64,000 nucleotides of DNA, from the NCBI GenBank assembly GCA_027449865.1, contig DAIDKV010000033.1:28547-92546 (forward strand). Reading direction: 5' to 3'. The first letter of the stretch is position 1; each line of letters opens with the position of its first letter. Below are positions 34,032 through 42,661 of the stretch, piece after piece. The position numbers and the translations under genes were made by a program. The notes under the pieces are model-generated. The model saw only the letters and a list, made by a program, of their open reading frames with translations, was not told where the DNA came from and did no database searches. The DNA is from Planctomycetales bacterium. Its GTDB lineage: Bacteria > Planctomycetota > Planctomycetia > Isosphaerales > Isosphaeraceae.

Positions 34032-34544
34032 TCACTGTCGGTCGTAGGCCCGGTTCAGGAGTTTGCCGGCGATGATGCCAACCAGCCCGGCGACGAGTGG
34101 CTTGTCGAGCCATCGAACGAGAAACGGCTTGTCGGCCATGACCCGGCGGAAGACCTCGGGATGGTTTTGCCGCGAGTACTCGGCCAGGCGGGCCACATCA
34201 TCGGCTGAGGCCTGCCCTGGGTCGGTGGTGCCAAGGCCCAGGAGTTTTTGGAGCCATGTCGGGGCCAGTCCGCGTTCGTGGAGGCTTTCGATCAGGTCCT
34301 GGGCGATTTCAGCGCGTTCGTTGGGGTGCATCTTCTCGGCAGCGGCTCGGAACTGCGGCTCGATCTGATCGCGGTCAAGCCGTTCGGGGTGGAACGCCTC
34401 GCCCACGCCCGCCTCGACGTCCCGCCTCGGAGCGCCTGAGGAAAAGTTTTCGAAGTGCTCGAAGTGGTCGTCATTGCTGGACGAGCCCTTTGCGAGCTGT
34501 TCAAAGACGGCGTTCTTGTAATCCTGACTGCCCCACTGCGGCAT
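34032..34544 (-). CDS. Hypothetical protein with C-terminal hydrophobic helix
   Basis: The 170-residue protein is not recognised. It begins MPQWGSQDYKNAVFEQLAKG and is charged and helical through the middle (EPQFRAAAEKMHPNERAEIA). It ends KPLVAGLVGIIAGKLLNRAY, a hydrophobic segment suggesting membrane contact. GAGGAG sits 10 bases before the ATG at 34544. The N-terminal motif DYKxAVFxxLxxG also closes the neighbouring YeaQ-like protein. The gene is 50 bp from the end of the YeaQ-like gene and 38 bp from the upstream lipoprotein gene, so all three look co-transcribed. Confidence 0.65.
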   Translation of the reverse strand: MPQWGSQDYKNAVFEQLAKGSSSNDDHFEHFENFSSGAPRRDVEAGVGEAFHPERLDRDQIEPQFRAAAEKMHPNERAEIAQDLIESLHERGLAPTWLQKLLGLGTTDPGQASADDVARLAEYSRQNHPEVFRRVMADKPFLVRWLDKPLVAGLVGIIAGKLLNRAYDRQ

Positions 34545-34582
34545 GATCGGAGTTCTCCTCGATGTGCGAAAGCAGCCGTCGA

Positions 34583-35416
34583 TCAATGTTCCCAGCTCAC
34601 CCCGCCGTCGGAGCTGAGTCGAGCGCGGCCGATCCGCTCTCCCTGGGGGTCAAAGACGGTGGCGACGATCTCTCGACTAGGAAAGGCGCGGTGCGCCCCT
34701 TCGAGCAGCGATCGGGTCAGGTCGGGGACATCGGCTGGGCGGACCTCACGCGTCACGCCGAACCAGAGGCGGCCATGAGACTCCAGATCGGCCTGAACGT
34801 ATCGCAGATACTTCTGCCCGTGGTTCTCAGCCCATTCGGCAAACCGACGATCCGCGGAGGTACTCCCCGACCGGGCCATCGGGTCGGTAGGCGTCTCGGA
34901 GCGATTCCCATGAGAACCGGGAGCATCGGCCGAGTCATGAACAACTTCATAGCGTACTTCTCCGTCGCGCGTGACCCGAGCGCGAAGGATTGGCTCGCCC
35001 TGAGGGTCGTAAATCGAGAGCAGGAATGGTCGTCCGGGAAAGTCCTTGCGAGCTCCTGAGACGATGCTCTTCGTCAGTGGGAGTGTGTCGTCGGGTGAGG
35101 TTGACTGGCCAAGCTGCACCCGAAGCTTCCCCTCACGCTCGACTCCAACGGCGGCCTGTCGGACCATTCCCCCGGAATGGTCGCGGAGAAAGTCGGCGAA
35201 GCGGTGATCGGCCTCGGTCTCGTAGGAATACCGGGGATGGTCCTGGCGATCGGGAGGGATCACGTCCTCATGCGGCGAGGGCCGTTCCACCGTTGCCGGT
35301 GTCGGCGTGACCGGAACTCCCGCCGGAGGATCACCCGTCCGGGACTGGCAACCGGCCATCGCGAGGAACGCGAGGATGCAGGTCGCGACCGTCGATGGTT
35401 TCTGGCGATCTCGCAC
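34583..35416 (-). CDS. Putative lipoprotein with a duplicated domain
   Basis: The 277-residue protein starts at a GTG with GGAGGAG 5 bases upstream. Its N-terminus reads STVATCILAFLAMAGCQSRT, a lipobox (LAMAGC), so it is probably lipid-anchored. Two copies of a domain of about 85 residues follow: ADHRFADFLRDHSGGMV through FLLSIYDPQGEPILRARVTR, then ADRRFAEWAENHGQKYLR through IVATVFDPQGERIGRARLSS. Both end in DPQGExxxRAR. The family is unknown to me. It is the first gene of a minus-strand trio and is divergent from the DUF2382 gene. Confidence 0.7.
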   Translation of the reverse strand: MRDRQKPSTVATCILAFLAMAGCQSRTGDPPAGVPVTPTPATVERPSPHEDVIPPDRQDHPRYSYETEADHRFADFLRDHSGGMVRQAAVGVEREGKLRVQLGQSTSPDDTLPLTKSIVSGARKDFPGRPFLLSIYDPQGEPILRARVTRDGEVRYEVVHDSADAPGSHGNRSETPTDPMARSGSTSADRRFAEWAENHGQKYLRYVQADLESHGRLWFGVTREVRPADVPDLTRSLLEGAHRAFPSREIVATVFDPQGERIGRARLSSDGGVSWEH

Positions 35417-35727
35417 GTTCTCCTCCGTCGATCGTCCGGGCCCCGATACACGATTGGACCGTAGGAATCCTTCTATTCATTTCTCCGCGATCTCCGTTGC
35501 AACTCTCGGGCCAGATGCCGACCGTCCGAGCAGGAATGAGCCGTCGTCAATCTTAATAGAATTTGCCGGCAAGAACATGCAGGAGAATGAAAAGATTTTT
35601 GTGTGCGGGTGGCGCCGGGTTTGCGGCCTCGATCTATCGGTGGCGCTGATTGGGCCGGTGCCGAAATCGGTCGGCGACCATGGGCATAAAACGAGAGACG
35701 CAACCGGTGCTGACACAGGAGGCTTTC
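35417..35727. promoter_or_regulatory. Divergent intergenic region between the lipoprotein and DUF2382 genes
   Basis: A 311-bp gap between two opposite genes. The plus side has AGGAGG 6 bases before 35728. Part of it is AT-rich (tcaatcttaatagaatttgc near 35549). I could not place confident -35/-10 boxes. Joint control of the two stress-type transcripts is likely but inferred. Confidence 0.4.
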
Positions 35728-36702
35728 ATGGCTGTCACTCCACAACGTTCCACGATCGTTGGGGTCTTCGAGGATCGTCGGCAGGCCGACCAGGCGGTCG
35801 CCGAGTTGAAGCAGGCTGGCTTTGGCGACGAGCAGATGGGTCTCGCGATGCGGCATCACGACGGAACTGGGGAAACCTCCACGACCGGCCAGAGCGATAC
35901 CGAGATGGGTGAGGGCGCCGTCGCCGGGATGCTGACGGGGCTGGGCCTTGGCGCCCTGGCGGGGCTGGGTGTTCTCTCGGGGGTGATTCCGGTCATCGGC
36001 CCCGCGATCGCGGGTGGGACACTGGGGATCATTCTTTCGAATGCCGCCGCCGGCGCGGCGGTCGCTGGCGTTGCCGGGGCGCTCATTGGCTACGGCATTC
36101 CCGAGGACGAGGCTCATTACTACGGGCAGGAGTTCGAGGCTGGCCGGGCGGTTGTGACGGTTCGCGCCGATGGTCGAGCCGACGAGGCGATGGCGATCCT
36201 GCGCCGTCACGGCGGATACGATCGGAGCAGTCGAGAATCGGTTGCGATGGCCTCAACCTCGGCGACCACGACTCCCCGGGTCAGCCGTGCCGCCACCACG
36301 ACGGCCGCCTCGGGTTCCGACACGTTGAAGTTGAAGGAAGAACGCCTCCACGCCGAGAAGCACCCCGTTCAGACAGGCGAGGTCCGGATCGGCAAGGAGG
36401 TCCACACTGAGACCCGTCATATTGAGGTCCCGGTCGAGCGCGAGGAGGTGGTCATCGAGCGAAGACCGGTCCACGGTGGAACCACATCCGAGGCCGGTGA
36501 GATACGGGCTGGCGAGGAGATCCGTGTCCCGGTCCGCGAGGAGCAGGTCTCGGTCCATAAGGAGGCGGTCGTTACCGAGGAAGTCGGCGTCGGCAAGCGG
36601 GTCGTTCAGGATACAAAGCGGGTCGGCGGCGAGGTCCGCAAGGAGCAGGTGAAGGTCGAGCGTCGGGGCGACGTGGACATCAAGGACGCAGGGCCACGGT
36701 GA
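35728..36702 (+). CDS. DUF2382 (YsnF/AvaK) stress protein with YflT-like N-terminus
   Basis: The 324-residue protein opens with IVGVFEDRRQADQAVAELKQ, the ferredoxin-like general-stress (YflT) pattern. A Gly/Ala-rich hydrophobic stretch follows (MLTGLGLGALAGLGVLSGVI and AAAGAAVAGVAGALIGYG, about 71-125). After a Thr/Ser linker the C-terminus is a DUF2382 domain with KLKEERLHAEKHPVQTGEVR, RHIEVPVEREEVVIERRPV, EEIRVPVREEQVSVHKEAVV and VGVGKRVVQDTKRV. DUF2382 proteins are linked to stress or dormancy responses. AGGAGG lies 6 bases before the ATG; in-frame ATGs at 35650 and 35680 are less likely. It is transcribed alone and followed by a hairpin terminator. Confidence 0.85.
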   Translation: MAVTPQRSTIVGVFEDRRQADQAVAELKQAGFGDEQMGLAMRHHDGTGETSTTGQSDTEMGEGAVAGMLTGLGLGALAGLGVLSGVIPVIGPAIAGGTLGIILSNAAAGAAVAGVAGALIGYGIPEDEAHYYGQEFEAGRAVVTVRADGRADEAMAILRRHGGYDRSSRESVAMASTSATTTPRVSRAATTTAASGSDTLKLKEERLHAEKHPVQTGEVRIGKEVHTETRHIEVPVEREEVVIERRPVHGGTTSEAGEIRAGEEIRVPVREEQVSVHKEAVVTEEVGVGKRVVQDTKRVGGEVRKEQVKVERRGDVDIKDAGPR

Positions 36703-36734
36703 TCGGTCCCAGAGAATGGGCTGTCTACGAGAAA

Positions 36735-36772
36735 AGCCGGCCGACATCGGGTTTCCCCGAAGCCGGCCGGCT
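36735..36772. terminator. Bidirectional hairpin between convergent genes
   Basis: AGCCGGCCG pairs with CGGCCGGCT as a 9-bp stem, with an inner TCGGG/CCCGA stem inside the loop. It lies 32 bases after the DUF2382 stop and before the end of the minus-strand peptidase gene. gaaa precedes and ggtttc follows, so either strand could terminate weakly. Confidence 0.6.
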
Positions 36773-36810
36773 GGTTTCTGGGCTCATCTCACCGCGCCGG
36801 GGCGGCGGGG

Positions 36811-39800
36811 TTACTTGATGCCTAGAGACTTCTTGAAGTTGCTCCAGAACTTGTCAAGCTGGTTCGAGTGCTTGTGGCTCTGGAGATACCTCTGCACCGC
36901 CTGGTGTTCCGCCCTGGGAATCCGAACGAGCGAGTGGACGGCTCTCGCCGAATGCGGCGAGGCCGCAATCGTGGCGGGACCACTGCTGTAGGCCAGCGGA
37001 GCCGGCGTGATCGGCTGGACGGGAAGCGGTGCGATGGTCGAACTCGGTGTCGTTGTTGAGGCCGAGGTCGTGCTCGTGCCTGTGCGTGTGCTCGCGTCTT
37101 GCTTGGCCTTGAGCGCGGTCAGTTCCGCCTCAAGCTTCGCCAGCGTGGTCTGCGTTGAGGACGTCGAGGTCGAAACGGTCTTTGTCGAAGTACCGCTCGA
37201 TCCGGTCGTCGGAGTGGTGGACGGCGTCGTGGTGGTCGTGGTCGGAGTCGTTGTCGTGGTTGTCGTGGTGGTCGTGGTCGCCGGGCTGGACGCGGCGGAG
37301 GTCGTCGTCTGGCCGGTGGCGGTCGGAGAAGTCGTCGATGTCGTGCTCGTCGGCGAGGGGCTCGACGTGGGCGTTGCCGTCGGCGTCCGGTTCGGCACGT
37401 TCACCATGTAGTTGACCGTGATCCTGGCCCCGTTGACGAAGGCGCTCTGCTGCATGCCCACGACCTGCTTGTCCGGAGCGGCGGACGACGTCCCCACCGA
37501 CGGATCGAAGAGCGTGAACAGTGGCAGGTACGTTCCTTCCTTCAGTCCACGACCAACCGTGAACTGGGCCGGCGAAAGGTTGCGATACCTCGAAACGGCT
37601 CCCTTCGGAATCCAGAGGAAGCTTGGCTGGAGGTACTTGATCGCGGCAAAGTTCCGCGGCGTCGATGGAGCCAGCAGGAAGCCGTTGGAGGCCGCTCGCT
37701 GGCGATCAATAATTGTGAAAGCATTGGGCGACGGCAGCAGGATTCGACCGAGCATCTTGAACTCATTGATGCTGATCGAGCCGTTGAGCTGTCCGTCGGC
37801 GGCGTAGTCAAAGAAGTTGAACCGGCGCTGCTGGACGCCTGGCGAGTCGGGGTTCTCATTGAAGACCGTATTGTTGATCCCCGCCTGCACAGGTCCATAC
37901 GTGGCCGTTCCACCGAGGAGGGCCGCCATGGCGCCGGCCTCAGGCATCCCCATCGCGGCGGCGTTGTCTGTGAAGGTTTGCAGTTCCTGGGCCGTGATGA
38001 GCCCAGTGTGCGAGGTATCGATGTACTTCCAGTCGTGATGCTTGGTGAGATAGTTGATGGCCTGGGTACCCTCGATCGCCGCGATGGCGTTACCGACCGA
38101 GACCCGGGCATAGGACGGATACGCCGTGCTGTTGGGAAGTTGCGCCGGCGTGGAGTACGTGTTGATGCTGTTGACATCGGTGGCCGGGACCGCGGTCCAG
38201 GCGAGGATGCTGTTGATCCCGTCGGGGTTGTTGTAGGCCGACAGGTTCTTGAAGGCGTGAGGACCGAAGTTGAGGCTGGTCGTCCCGACCTTTGTGTTGA
38301 GGTAGGCATCGGCCGTGTACCCATTGGACCGGGCGAGGCCAATCCAGTAGTTCAAGGCCGAGGAGACCATGGCGTACGAGCCGGTCACAATCGCGGCCGA
38401 CATCGAGGTTCCGACCTGATTGAAGGTCATCGGGTTGGAAACGAAGGCCCCACCGGTGGTGGTACTGCCCCCGCCGACACCCGTGCTCGTTCCGGCTCCC
38501 GCTCCACCCGCGGTCCCTCCGGTCCCGCCAGAAGCACTGCTGGCCTCGGCCGACGTGAAGGTTCGGCTGAACGTCGGCACGTTGAAGGCCGGAGCGGCAA
38601 AGTCGGTCGTGAAGTTTCGGTTCACAGAGCCCGGGATGCGGTCGACCCAAATCTGGAGGTCTCCAGCGGCGAGCAGGGTGGCGTTGCCTCCCGCTCCGGT
38701 CCCGGTTCCAGCGCCGCCCGCGGCTCCTCCGGTCCCACCTGCCCCGCCACTGGCCCCCTGCCCGGCGATCGTGAGCAGGTTGCCGAAGAGCAGGACCGGT
38801 CCGGCCGGCTGGGGAATGACCCCGGTCGGCGTGTCGATCGGAGAGGTCGAGGGCGTAAGCTTGAAGGGGAACGAGTAGACGCCGGTGACCGAGATGACCT
38901 CGTTGAAGATTGCGGGCATCGAGATGCCCTGAGTGTCGCCCGCAAAGGGGTACGCGGCACTATTGGTAACCGGAAGGTGTTCCTGGGCGAGGATGTTCCC
39001 GCTGCCAGTCGCTCCGCCGGCACCACCCGCTCCGCCGGCACCACCCGCTCCACCACCAATTCCGCCAGCTCCGCCGCCAATACCACCCGCTCCGCCGCCA
39101 ATACCACCCGCTCCGCTACCGATCCCACCACCGATCCCGCCGAGCGAGATTGGAGGCCCGGAGAGAAGCGGTGCGCCGAACTGGCCGGTCGCCGCGATGC
39201 TCGCGATCCTCTCCTGGCGGAGTTTGTGATACTGGTTCTTGAGGGCGACGACGACCTGTGGGAATTGCTTGTAGGCCTCAGCCTCCGTCTTGAACGTATT
39301 TGGTGTTCCGAATGCATTCACGGCCGCGATCACGCGATCAACCTGCGCGGGCCGGAGTGGATCGTTGACGAAAGGGTGCTGGATCAGATACTGGAGCCCA
39401 TTGTAGAGGGTGTCGGAGGAGGCACCGCCATCGTTCGCGGTCAGGATACCAGTTCCCGAACCCGTTCCACCGCCGATCCCACCCGCTCCACCGCCGATCC
39501 CACCCGCTCCACCGCCGATCCCACCCGCTCCACCACCGATCCCGCCGAGTGCTCCACCGGAGATACCGACGAAAACGCTCGCCGGCCCCGCGAATGGATT
39601 GAAGATATCGATCGGCAAGATCGTGGCCTGCGGGACGAACTGAGCGATCACACCGGCCACGGGAGTACCGTGTCCGACGAGGGAGGTCGAAGTCGTGACC
39701 CCGCCGCCGCCGCCGACACCACCGGCCCCGCCGCCGATCCCGCCTGCACCACCGACTCCGCCGGCCGCTCCGCTACTGGAACTGCTCAGTGGCGTAAGGT

Positions 39801-41721
39801 CTCGATTACCGGACCCACCGGTGGTGACGTTGAAGCCAGTGGCGACCCGGCCGCGGAACGAAACGGTCTTGGCATCGACGCCCGTATCAACGACCGCAAC
39901 GGCGGCGTTCTGACCGTCGTAAGGAACCCCGAGTGCCCGGAGGTCGCTCAGGCCGATGAGGGCACCGCTGGTCGAGTCGGCGAGGTCGGCGGTCGTCTTG
40001 AACTGCCAGATACCCGAATTGTCGGCAGCGTAGAGGATCGTGCCATCGGCCGAGAACCCGATGCTCAGCGTCGAATCCTGGAAGCTTGTGTAATCCGTCA
40101 GCGGCGAGACGTTGAAGCCATAGGCGAATAGAGTCGCGACGCCGTTGGGCTGAATCCGGATGATCCGGCCGCCGGCCGAGCCGGAAGCCGTCCCGCTGCT
40201 CGTGATCGACGGGATAACATTTCCGGCCGAATCGGTCGTCACGCTCAGGATGCCCGAGCCAGAGACCGGCACGAGAATGCTCGAGCTCGGAAGCGGAGAC
40301 AGAGGAGTCGTCGAGACGTAGAGGCTCGATGCCAGGTCGCTGACGAACAGACTTCCCATGTAGGCCGGCTGTCCGCTGCCCAGCGTGTAGGTCGTCGTCC
40401 CTGTGGTCGTCGAGGACGTACCGGTCCCTCCGGCCGCGGACGAGGTCGCGGTCAGGGACAGGCCTTGCGAGAAGTAGCCGTACTGGTCGAAGGCGATCCC
40501 GTAGAACCGCCGGTAAAGCGTGCTGACCGCGGGAATGTTATCCGTGATCGACGGATTGCCGCTGCCCGCGGAGGTCCCGCTACTGAAGGTCGTTAGAGTG
40601 GTGGTCGCTCCGAGCAAGAGGCCGCCGTTGCTCCCCTGCACTCCGCTGAACCCCGGCTTGGCCGGGATGCCGCCACCGGCCGGCGTGCCGAAGTCAGTGA
40701 AGACCGAGAAAATCTGGTTGCCGTAGTAAGAGTTCGAGGCCGTCAGGCCGACGATCGGGCCCGTGTTCACCGTCCCCGCGGAGATCGTCGTGTTGTTGGT
40801 CAGGAACGTCGTGGAGACCGGCAACCCCAGCTCCGTCTGGCTGACACCCGTCGGCAGTGCCTGCGTCGCGTCGCTGATGACCTGGCCCGGCGAGTAAGCG
40901 CTGGAGTTAAAATACAGCGCCGCGAATTTCCCACTCGTCGAGCTGATTCCACTACCGGCGATCATCCCGGAAAGGAATTGCTGGTCCTGAATCGGCGGAA
41001 CCAGGATCGCGGTCGGGCTGAGGTTGAACTTCTGTGCCGAGAGACCATTGGTCATCTGGACAAAGACGCCGATCAACTGGCCACTGGGCGAGATCTGGAA
41101 GATGATGTTTTTGTTGGGATCTTTCTGATCCACGCTGCTCACAAACAGCGAGGGTGTGCCGTCGAACTGTCCCTGGGAGTCGAAGGTCATGCTGTACCAG
41201 TTGACCAGCCCGGTCCCCGGTCCAAACGAGTTGCCCGCGGGCGAGGAGGTCGTGCTGGTCGGGTCGGTCTGCGAGAGAACCGTGTTCAGGTCGAAGAACA
41301 CGCTGGTCTTACCCGTCGCCGGATCGACGCGATAGATCACGCCTGGCCGGTTGATCGCCGCAGTATTCCCGCCAGAGCCACGGGAGATTGCGTAGATGGC
41401 GTTACCGAACACTCCGCCTGGCCCGGGCGCGATGTTCACGATGTCGCCGCCGAAGGCGGAATTGGGCGTCAGCTCCGACACCGAGGTAATCGGCGCCGCT
41501 GAGCCGGCGAGCGTGGTGGACCCTGTCGTCACGGTCACCGTGCCGAGGTCCGAGTTCGTCGGTGTCGGCGCCGCCGTGAAGATTGCTGTCAGCGGGAACG
41601 CCGCGACAACAGGCGCCGGCATCCGGCGATCCTCCAGAGGCGTCGGATGATCGAGCCGGATCTCGCGGCGACGCCGCTGCTCGGCAGGGCCCCGTGCCCA
41701 CGGTCGGGATGGCTGAGACAT
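36811..41721 (-). CDS. Giant secreted subtilisin-like (S8) protein with glycine-rich inserts and EF-hands
   Basis: The 1636-residue protein has a planctomycete N-terminal motif LEDRRMPAP after a basic start (RRRREIRLDHPTP). The S8 catalytic triad is visible: Asp612 in AVAVVDTGVD, His684 in VGHGTPVAG and Ser1106 in GTSMSAAIV. The gap of about 420 residues between His and Ser is filled with GGIGGGAGGIGGGAGG-type repeats and other inserts. Two EF-hand-like loops follow (DTSHTGLITAQE and DYAADGQLNGSISINE). Toward the C-terminus comes a Thr/Ser/Pro linker (TTTTTTTPTTTTTT). It probably acts at the cell surface. AGGAG is 10 bases before the ATG. The repeats make it prone to length variation. Confidence 0.85.
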   Translation of the reverse strand: MSQPSRPWARGPAEQRRRREIRLDHPTPLEDRRMPAPVVAAFPLTAIFTAAPTPTNSDLGTVTVTTGSTTLAGSAAPITSVSELTPNSAFGGDIVNIAPGPGGVFGNAIYAISRGSGGNTAAINRPGVIYRVDPATGKTSVFFDLNTVLSQTDPTSTTSSPAGNSFGPGTGLVNWYSMTFDSQGQFDGTPSLFVSSVDQKDPNKNIIFQISPSGQLIGVFVQMTNGLSAQKFNLSPTAILVPPIQDQQFLSGMIAGSGISSTSGKFAALYFNSSAYSPGQVISDATQALPTGVSQTELGLPVSTTFLTNNTTISAGTVNTGPIVGLTASNSYYGNQIFSVFTDFGTPAGGGIPAKPGFSGVQGSNGGLLLGATTTLTTFSSGTSAGSGNPSITDNIPAVSTLYRRFYGIAFDQYGYFSQGLSLTATSSAAGGTGTSSTTTGTTTYTLGSGQPAYMGSLFVSDLASSLYVSTTPLSPLPSSSILVPVSGSGILSVTTDSAGNVIPSITSSGTASGSAGGRIIRIQPNGVATLFAYGFNVSPLTDYTSFQDSTLSIGFSADGTILYAADNSGIWQFKTTADLADSTSGALIGLSDLRALGVPYDGQNAAVAVVDTGVDAKTVSFRGRVATGFNVTTGGSGNRDLTPLSSSSSGAAGGVGGAGGIGGGAGGVGGGGGVTTSTSLVGHGTPVAGVIAQFVPQATILPIDIFNPFAGPASVFVGISGGALGGIGGGAGGIGGGAGGIGGGAGGIGGGTGSGTGILTANDGGASSDTLYNGLQYLIQHPFVNDPLRPAQVDRVIAAVNAFGTPNTFKTEAEAYKQFPQVVVALKNQYHKLRQERIASIAATGQFGAPLLSGPPISLGGIGGGIGSGAGGIGGGAGGIGGGAGGIGGGAGGAGGAGGAGGATGSGNILAQEHLPVTNSAAYPFAGDTQGISMPAIFNEVISVTGVYSFPFKLTPSTSPIDTPTGVIPQPAGPVLLFGNLLTIAGQGASGGAGGTGGAAGGAGTGTGAGGNATLLAAGDLQIWVDRIPGSVNRNFTTDFAAPAFNVPTFSRTFTSAEASSASGGTGGTAGGAGAGTSTGVGGGSTTTGGAFVSNPMTFNQVGTSMSAAIVTGSYAMVSSALNYWIGLARSNGYTADAYLNTKVGTTSLNFGPHAFKNLSAYNNPDGINSILAWTAVPATDVNSINTYSTPAQLPNSTAYPSYARVSVGNAIAAIEGTQAINYLTKHHDWKYIDTSHTGLITAQELQTFTDNAAAMGMPEAGAMAALLGGTATYGPVQAGINNTVFNENPDSPGVQQRRFNFFDYAADGQLNGSISINEFKMLGRILLPSPNAFTIIDRQRAASNGFLLAPSTPRNFAAIKYLQPSFLWIPKGAVSRYRNLSPAQFTVGRGLKEGTYLPLFTLFDPSVGTSSAAPDKQVVGMQQSAFVNGARITVNYMVNVPNRTPTATPTSSPSPTSTTSTTSPTATGQTTTSAASSPATTTTTTTTTTTPTTTTTTPSTTPTTGSSGTSTKTVSTSTSSTQTTLAKLEAELTALKAKQDASTRTGTSTTSASTTTPSSTIAPLPVQPITPAPLAYSSGPATIAASPHSARAVHSLVRIPRAEHQAVQRYLQSHKHSNQLDKFWSNFKKSLGIK

Positions 41722-42053
41722 TCCTTTATCTCCTAACGCTGGACTCGTCCGTCCTGGACCGAGGCCGTGTCGCCCGGCACCACCGTATTATCGGCGCCCA
41801 CGGCGCATGAAGATGAGCCGAAGCCCTCGGCACGTCTGCCTCATTCGACAGAACCCGCATGCGCCAGCGGGATCGTCACAACCCCAAAATCGGCCAATCG
41901 CCCCCCGTTCAATCAGACAAAGAGCCGCACGGCCGGAAAATCCGACGATCTCCGCAACACCGGCATCCTTGATACCAGCAAAACCGGTCGCTCAGGCGAG
42001 AGGATAGGAAAATTATGGAATCCAGGCCGTCCTGGAAGACTTGAGCGGAGTAG

Positions 42054-42114
42054 AAAAACGAAAAACGGGCGGCCCAGCCCTTGCGTCGAGTCCGACGCGG
42101 GGCGAGCCGCCCGT
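42054..42114 (-). terminator. Rho-independent terminator of the DUF3467 transcript
   Basis: On the minus strand ACGGGCGGC pairs with GCCGCCCGT around an inner GCGTCG/CGACGC stem, and TTTTTCGTTTTT follows directly. It lies 28 bases past the DUF3467 stop and separates that operon from the subtilase gene. This is the clearest intrinsic terminator in the window. Confidence 0.85.
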
Positions 42115-42141
42115 TCATCAGAAGGCGGGAGAGATTGGGTG

Positions 42142-42522
42142 TTACTCGACGATCCCCTGCGGGCCAACTCGGCCTGGCTGGGGATAGGCCTGGGGCTGGC
42201 TGGCCGCCCGGCGTCGGACGTCCAGTTCGATCGCGCCAAACGTCCCTTCGTGGCGCTGGATCGTCATGCTCAGGGCCGTGAGCAGCCGCTTCGCGGTGTA
42301 GAAGTTCATGACCAACCGCTGGTTCGCCTTGACGTCCTGGCGCCCGGTCGCGAAGGGTTGGGGATTGAGGCCGAAATCGAGAATCACTTCCTCGGGCGTG
42401 GCCGTGACCCGGCAGAAGTTGGAGTACGACGGCAAAGTCCCGGAGTCGTCGACGTGGACCTCGGTCCCCTGCTGTCCCTGCTGGGGGGCCGGTGTCCCGG
42501 CGCCTTCTTCCTTCTCGCTCAT
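42142..42522 (-). CDS. DUF3467 family protein
   Basis: The 126-residue protein has the DUF3467 core: SYSNFCRVTATPEEVILDFG near 32-51, and RLVMNFYTAKRLLTALSMTI near 68-87. This resembles a small all-beta/helix cytoplasmic protein family of unknown function, common in planctomycetes and proteobacteria. The flanks are Gln/Gly/Pro-rich (APQQGQQG and QAYPQPGRV). CGGAG is 6 bases before the ATG. It follows waaA by 139 bp, same strand, and ends in a strong terminator. Confidence 0.85.
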   Translation of the reverse strand: MSEKEEGAGTPAPQQGQQGTEVHVDDSGTLPSYSNFCRVTATPEEVILDFGLNPQPFATGRQDVKANQRLVMNFYTAKRLLTALSMTIQRHEGTFGAIELDVRRRAASQPQAYPQPGRVGPQGIVE

Positions 42523-42661
42523 GGAATTCTCCGATTTCTGGGAGGGGTCAAGGGAGGCACGAGGCCCCGGTCCAGGCCGGATTTTGCCTCGGCGATCCCG
42601 GTCGCGGTCCTTATTTCATCGATTCATCGACGAAATGGCAAGGAGTCCCCGGGCTTTCCAT

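Noticed and set aside
39000..39560. CRISPR-like array
   Set aside because: The regular units encode GGAGGIGGGAGG inside an intact protein, and there are no unique spacers.
37978..40131. 717-residue plus-strand frame
   Set aside because: Antisense to the subtilase gene; composition is that of reversed glycine-rich coding sequence.
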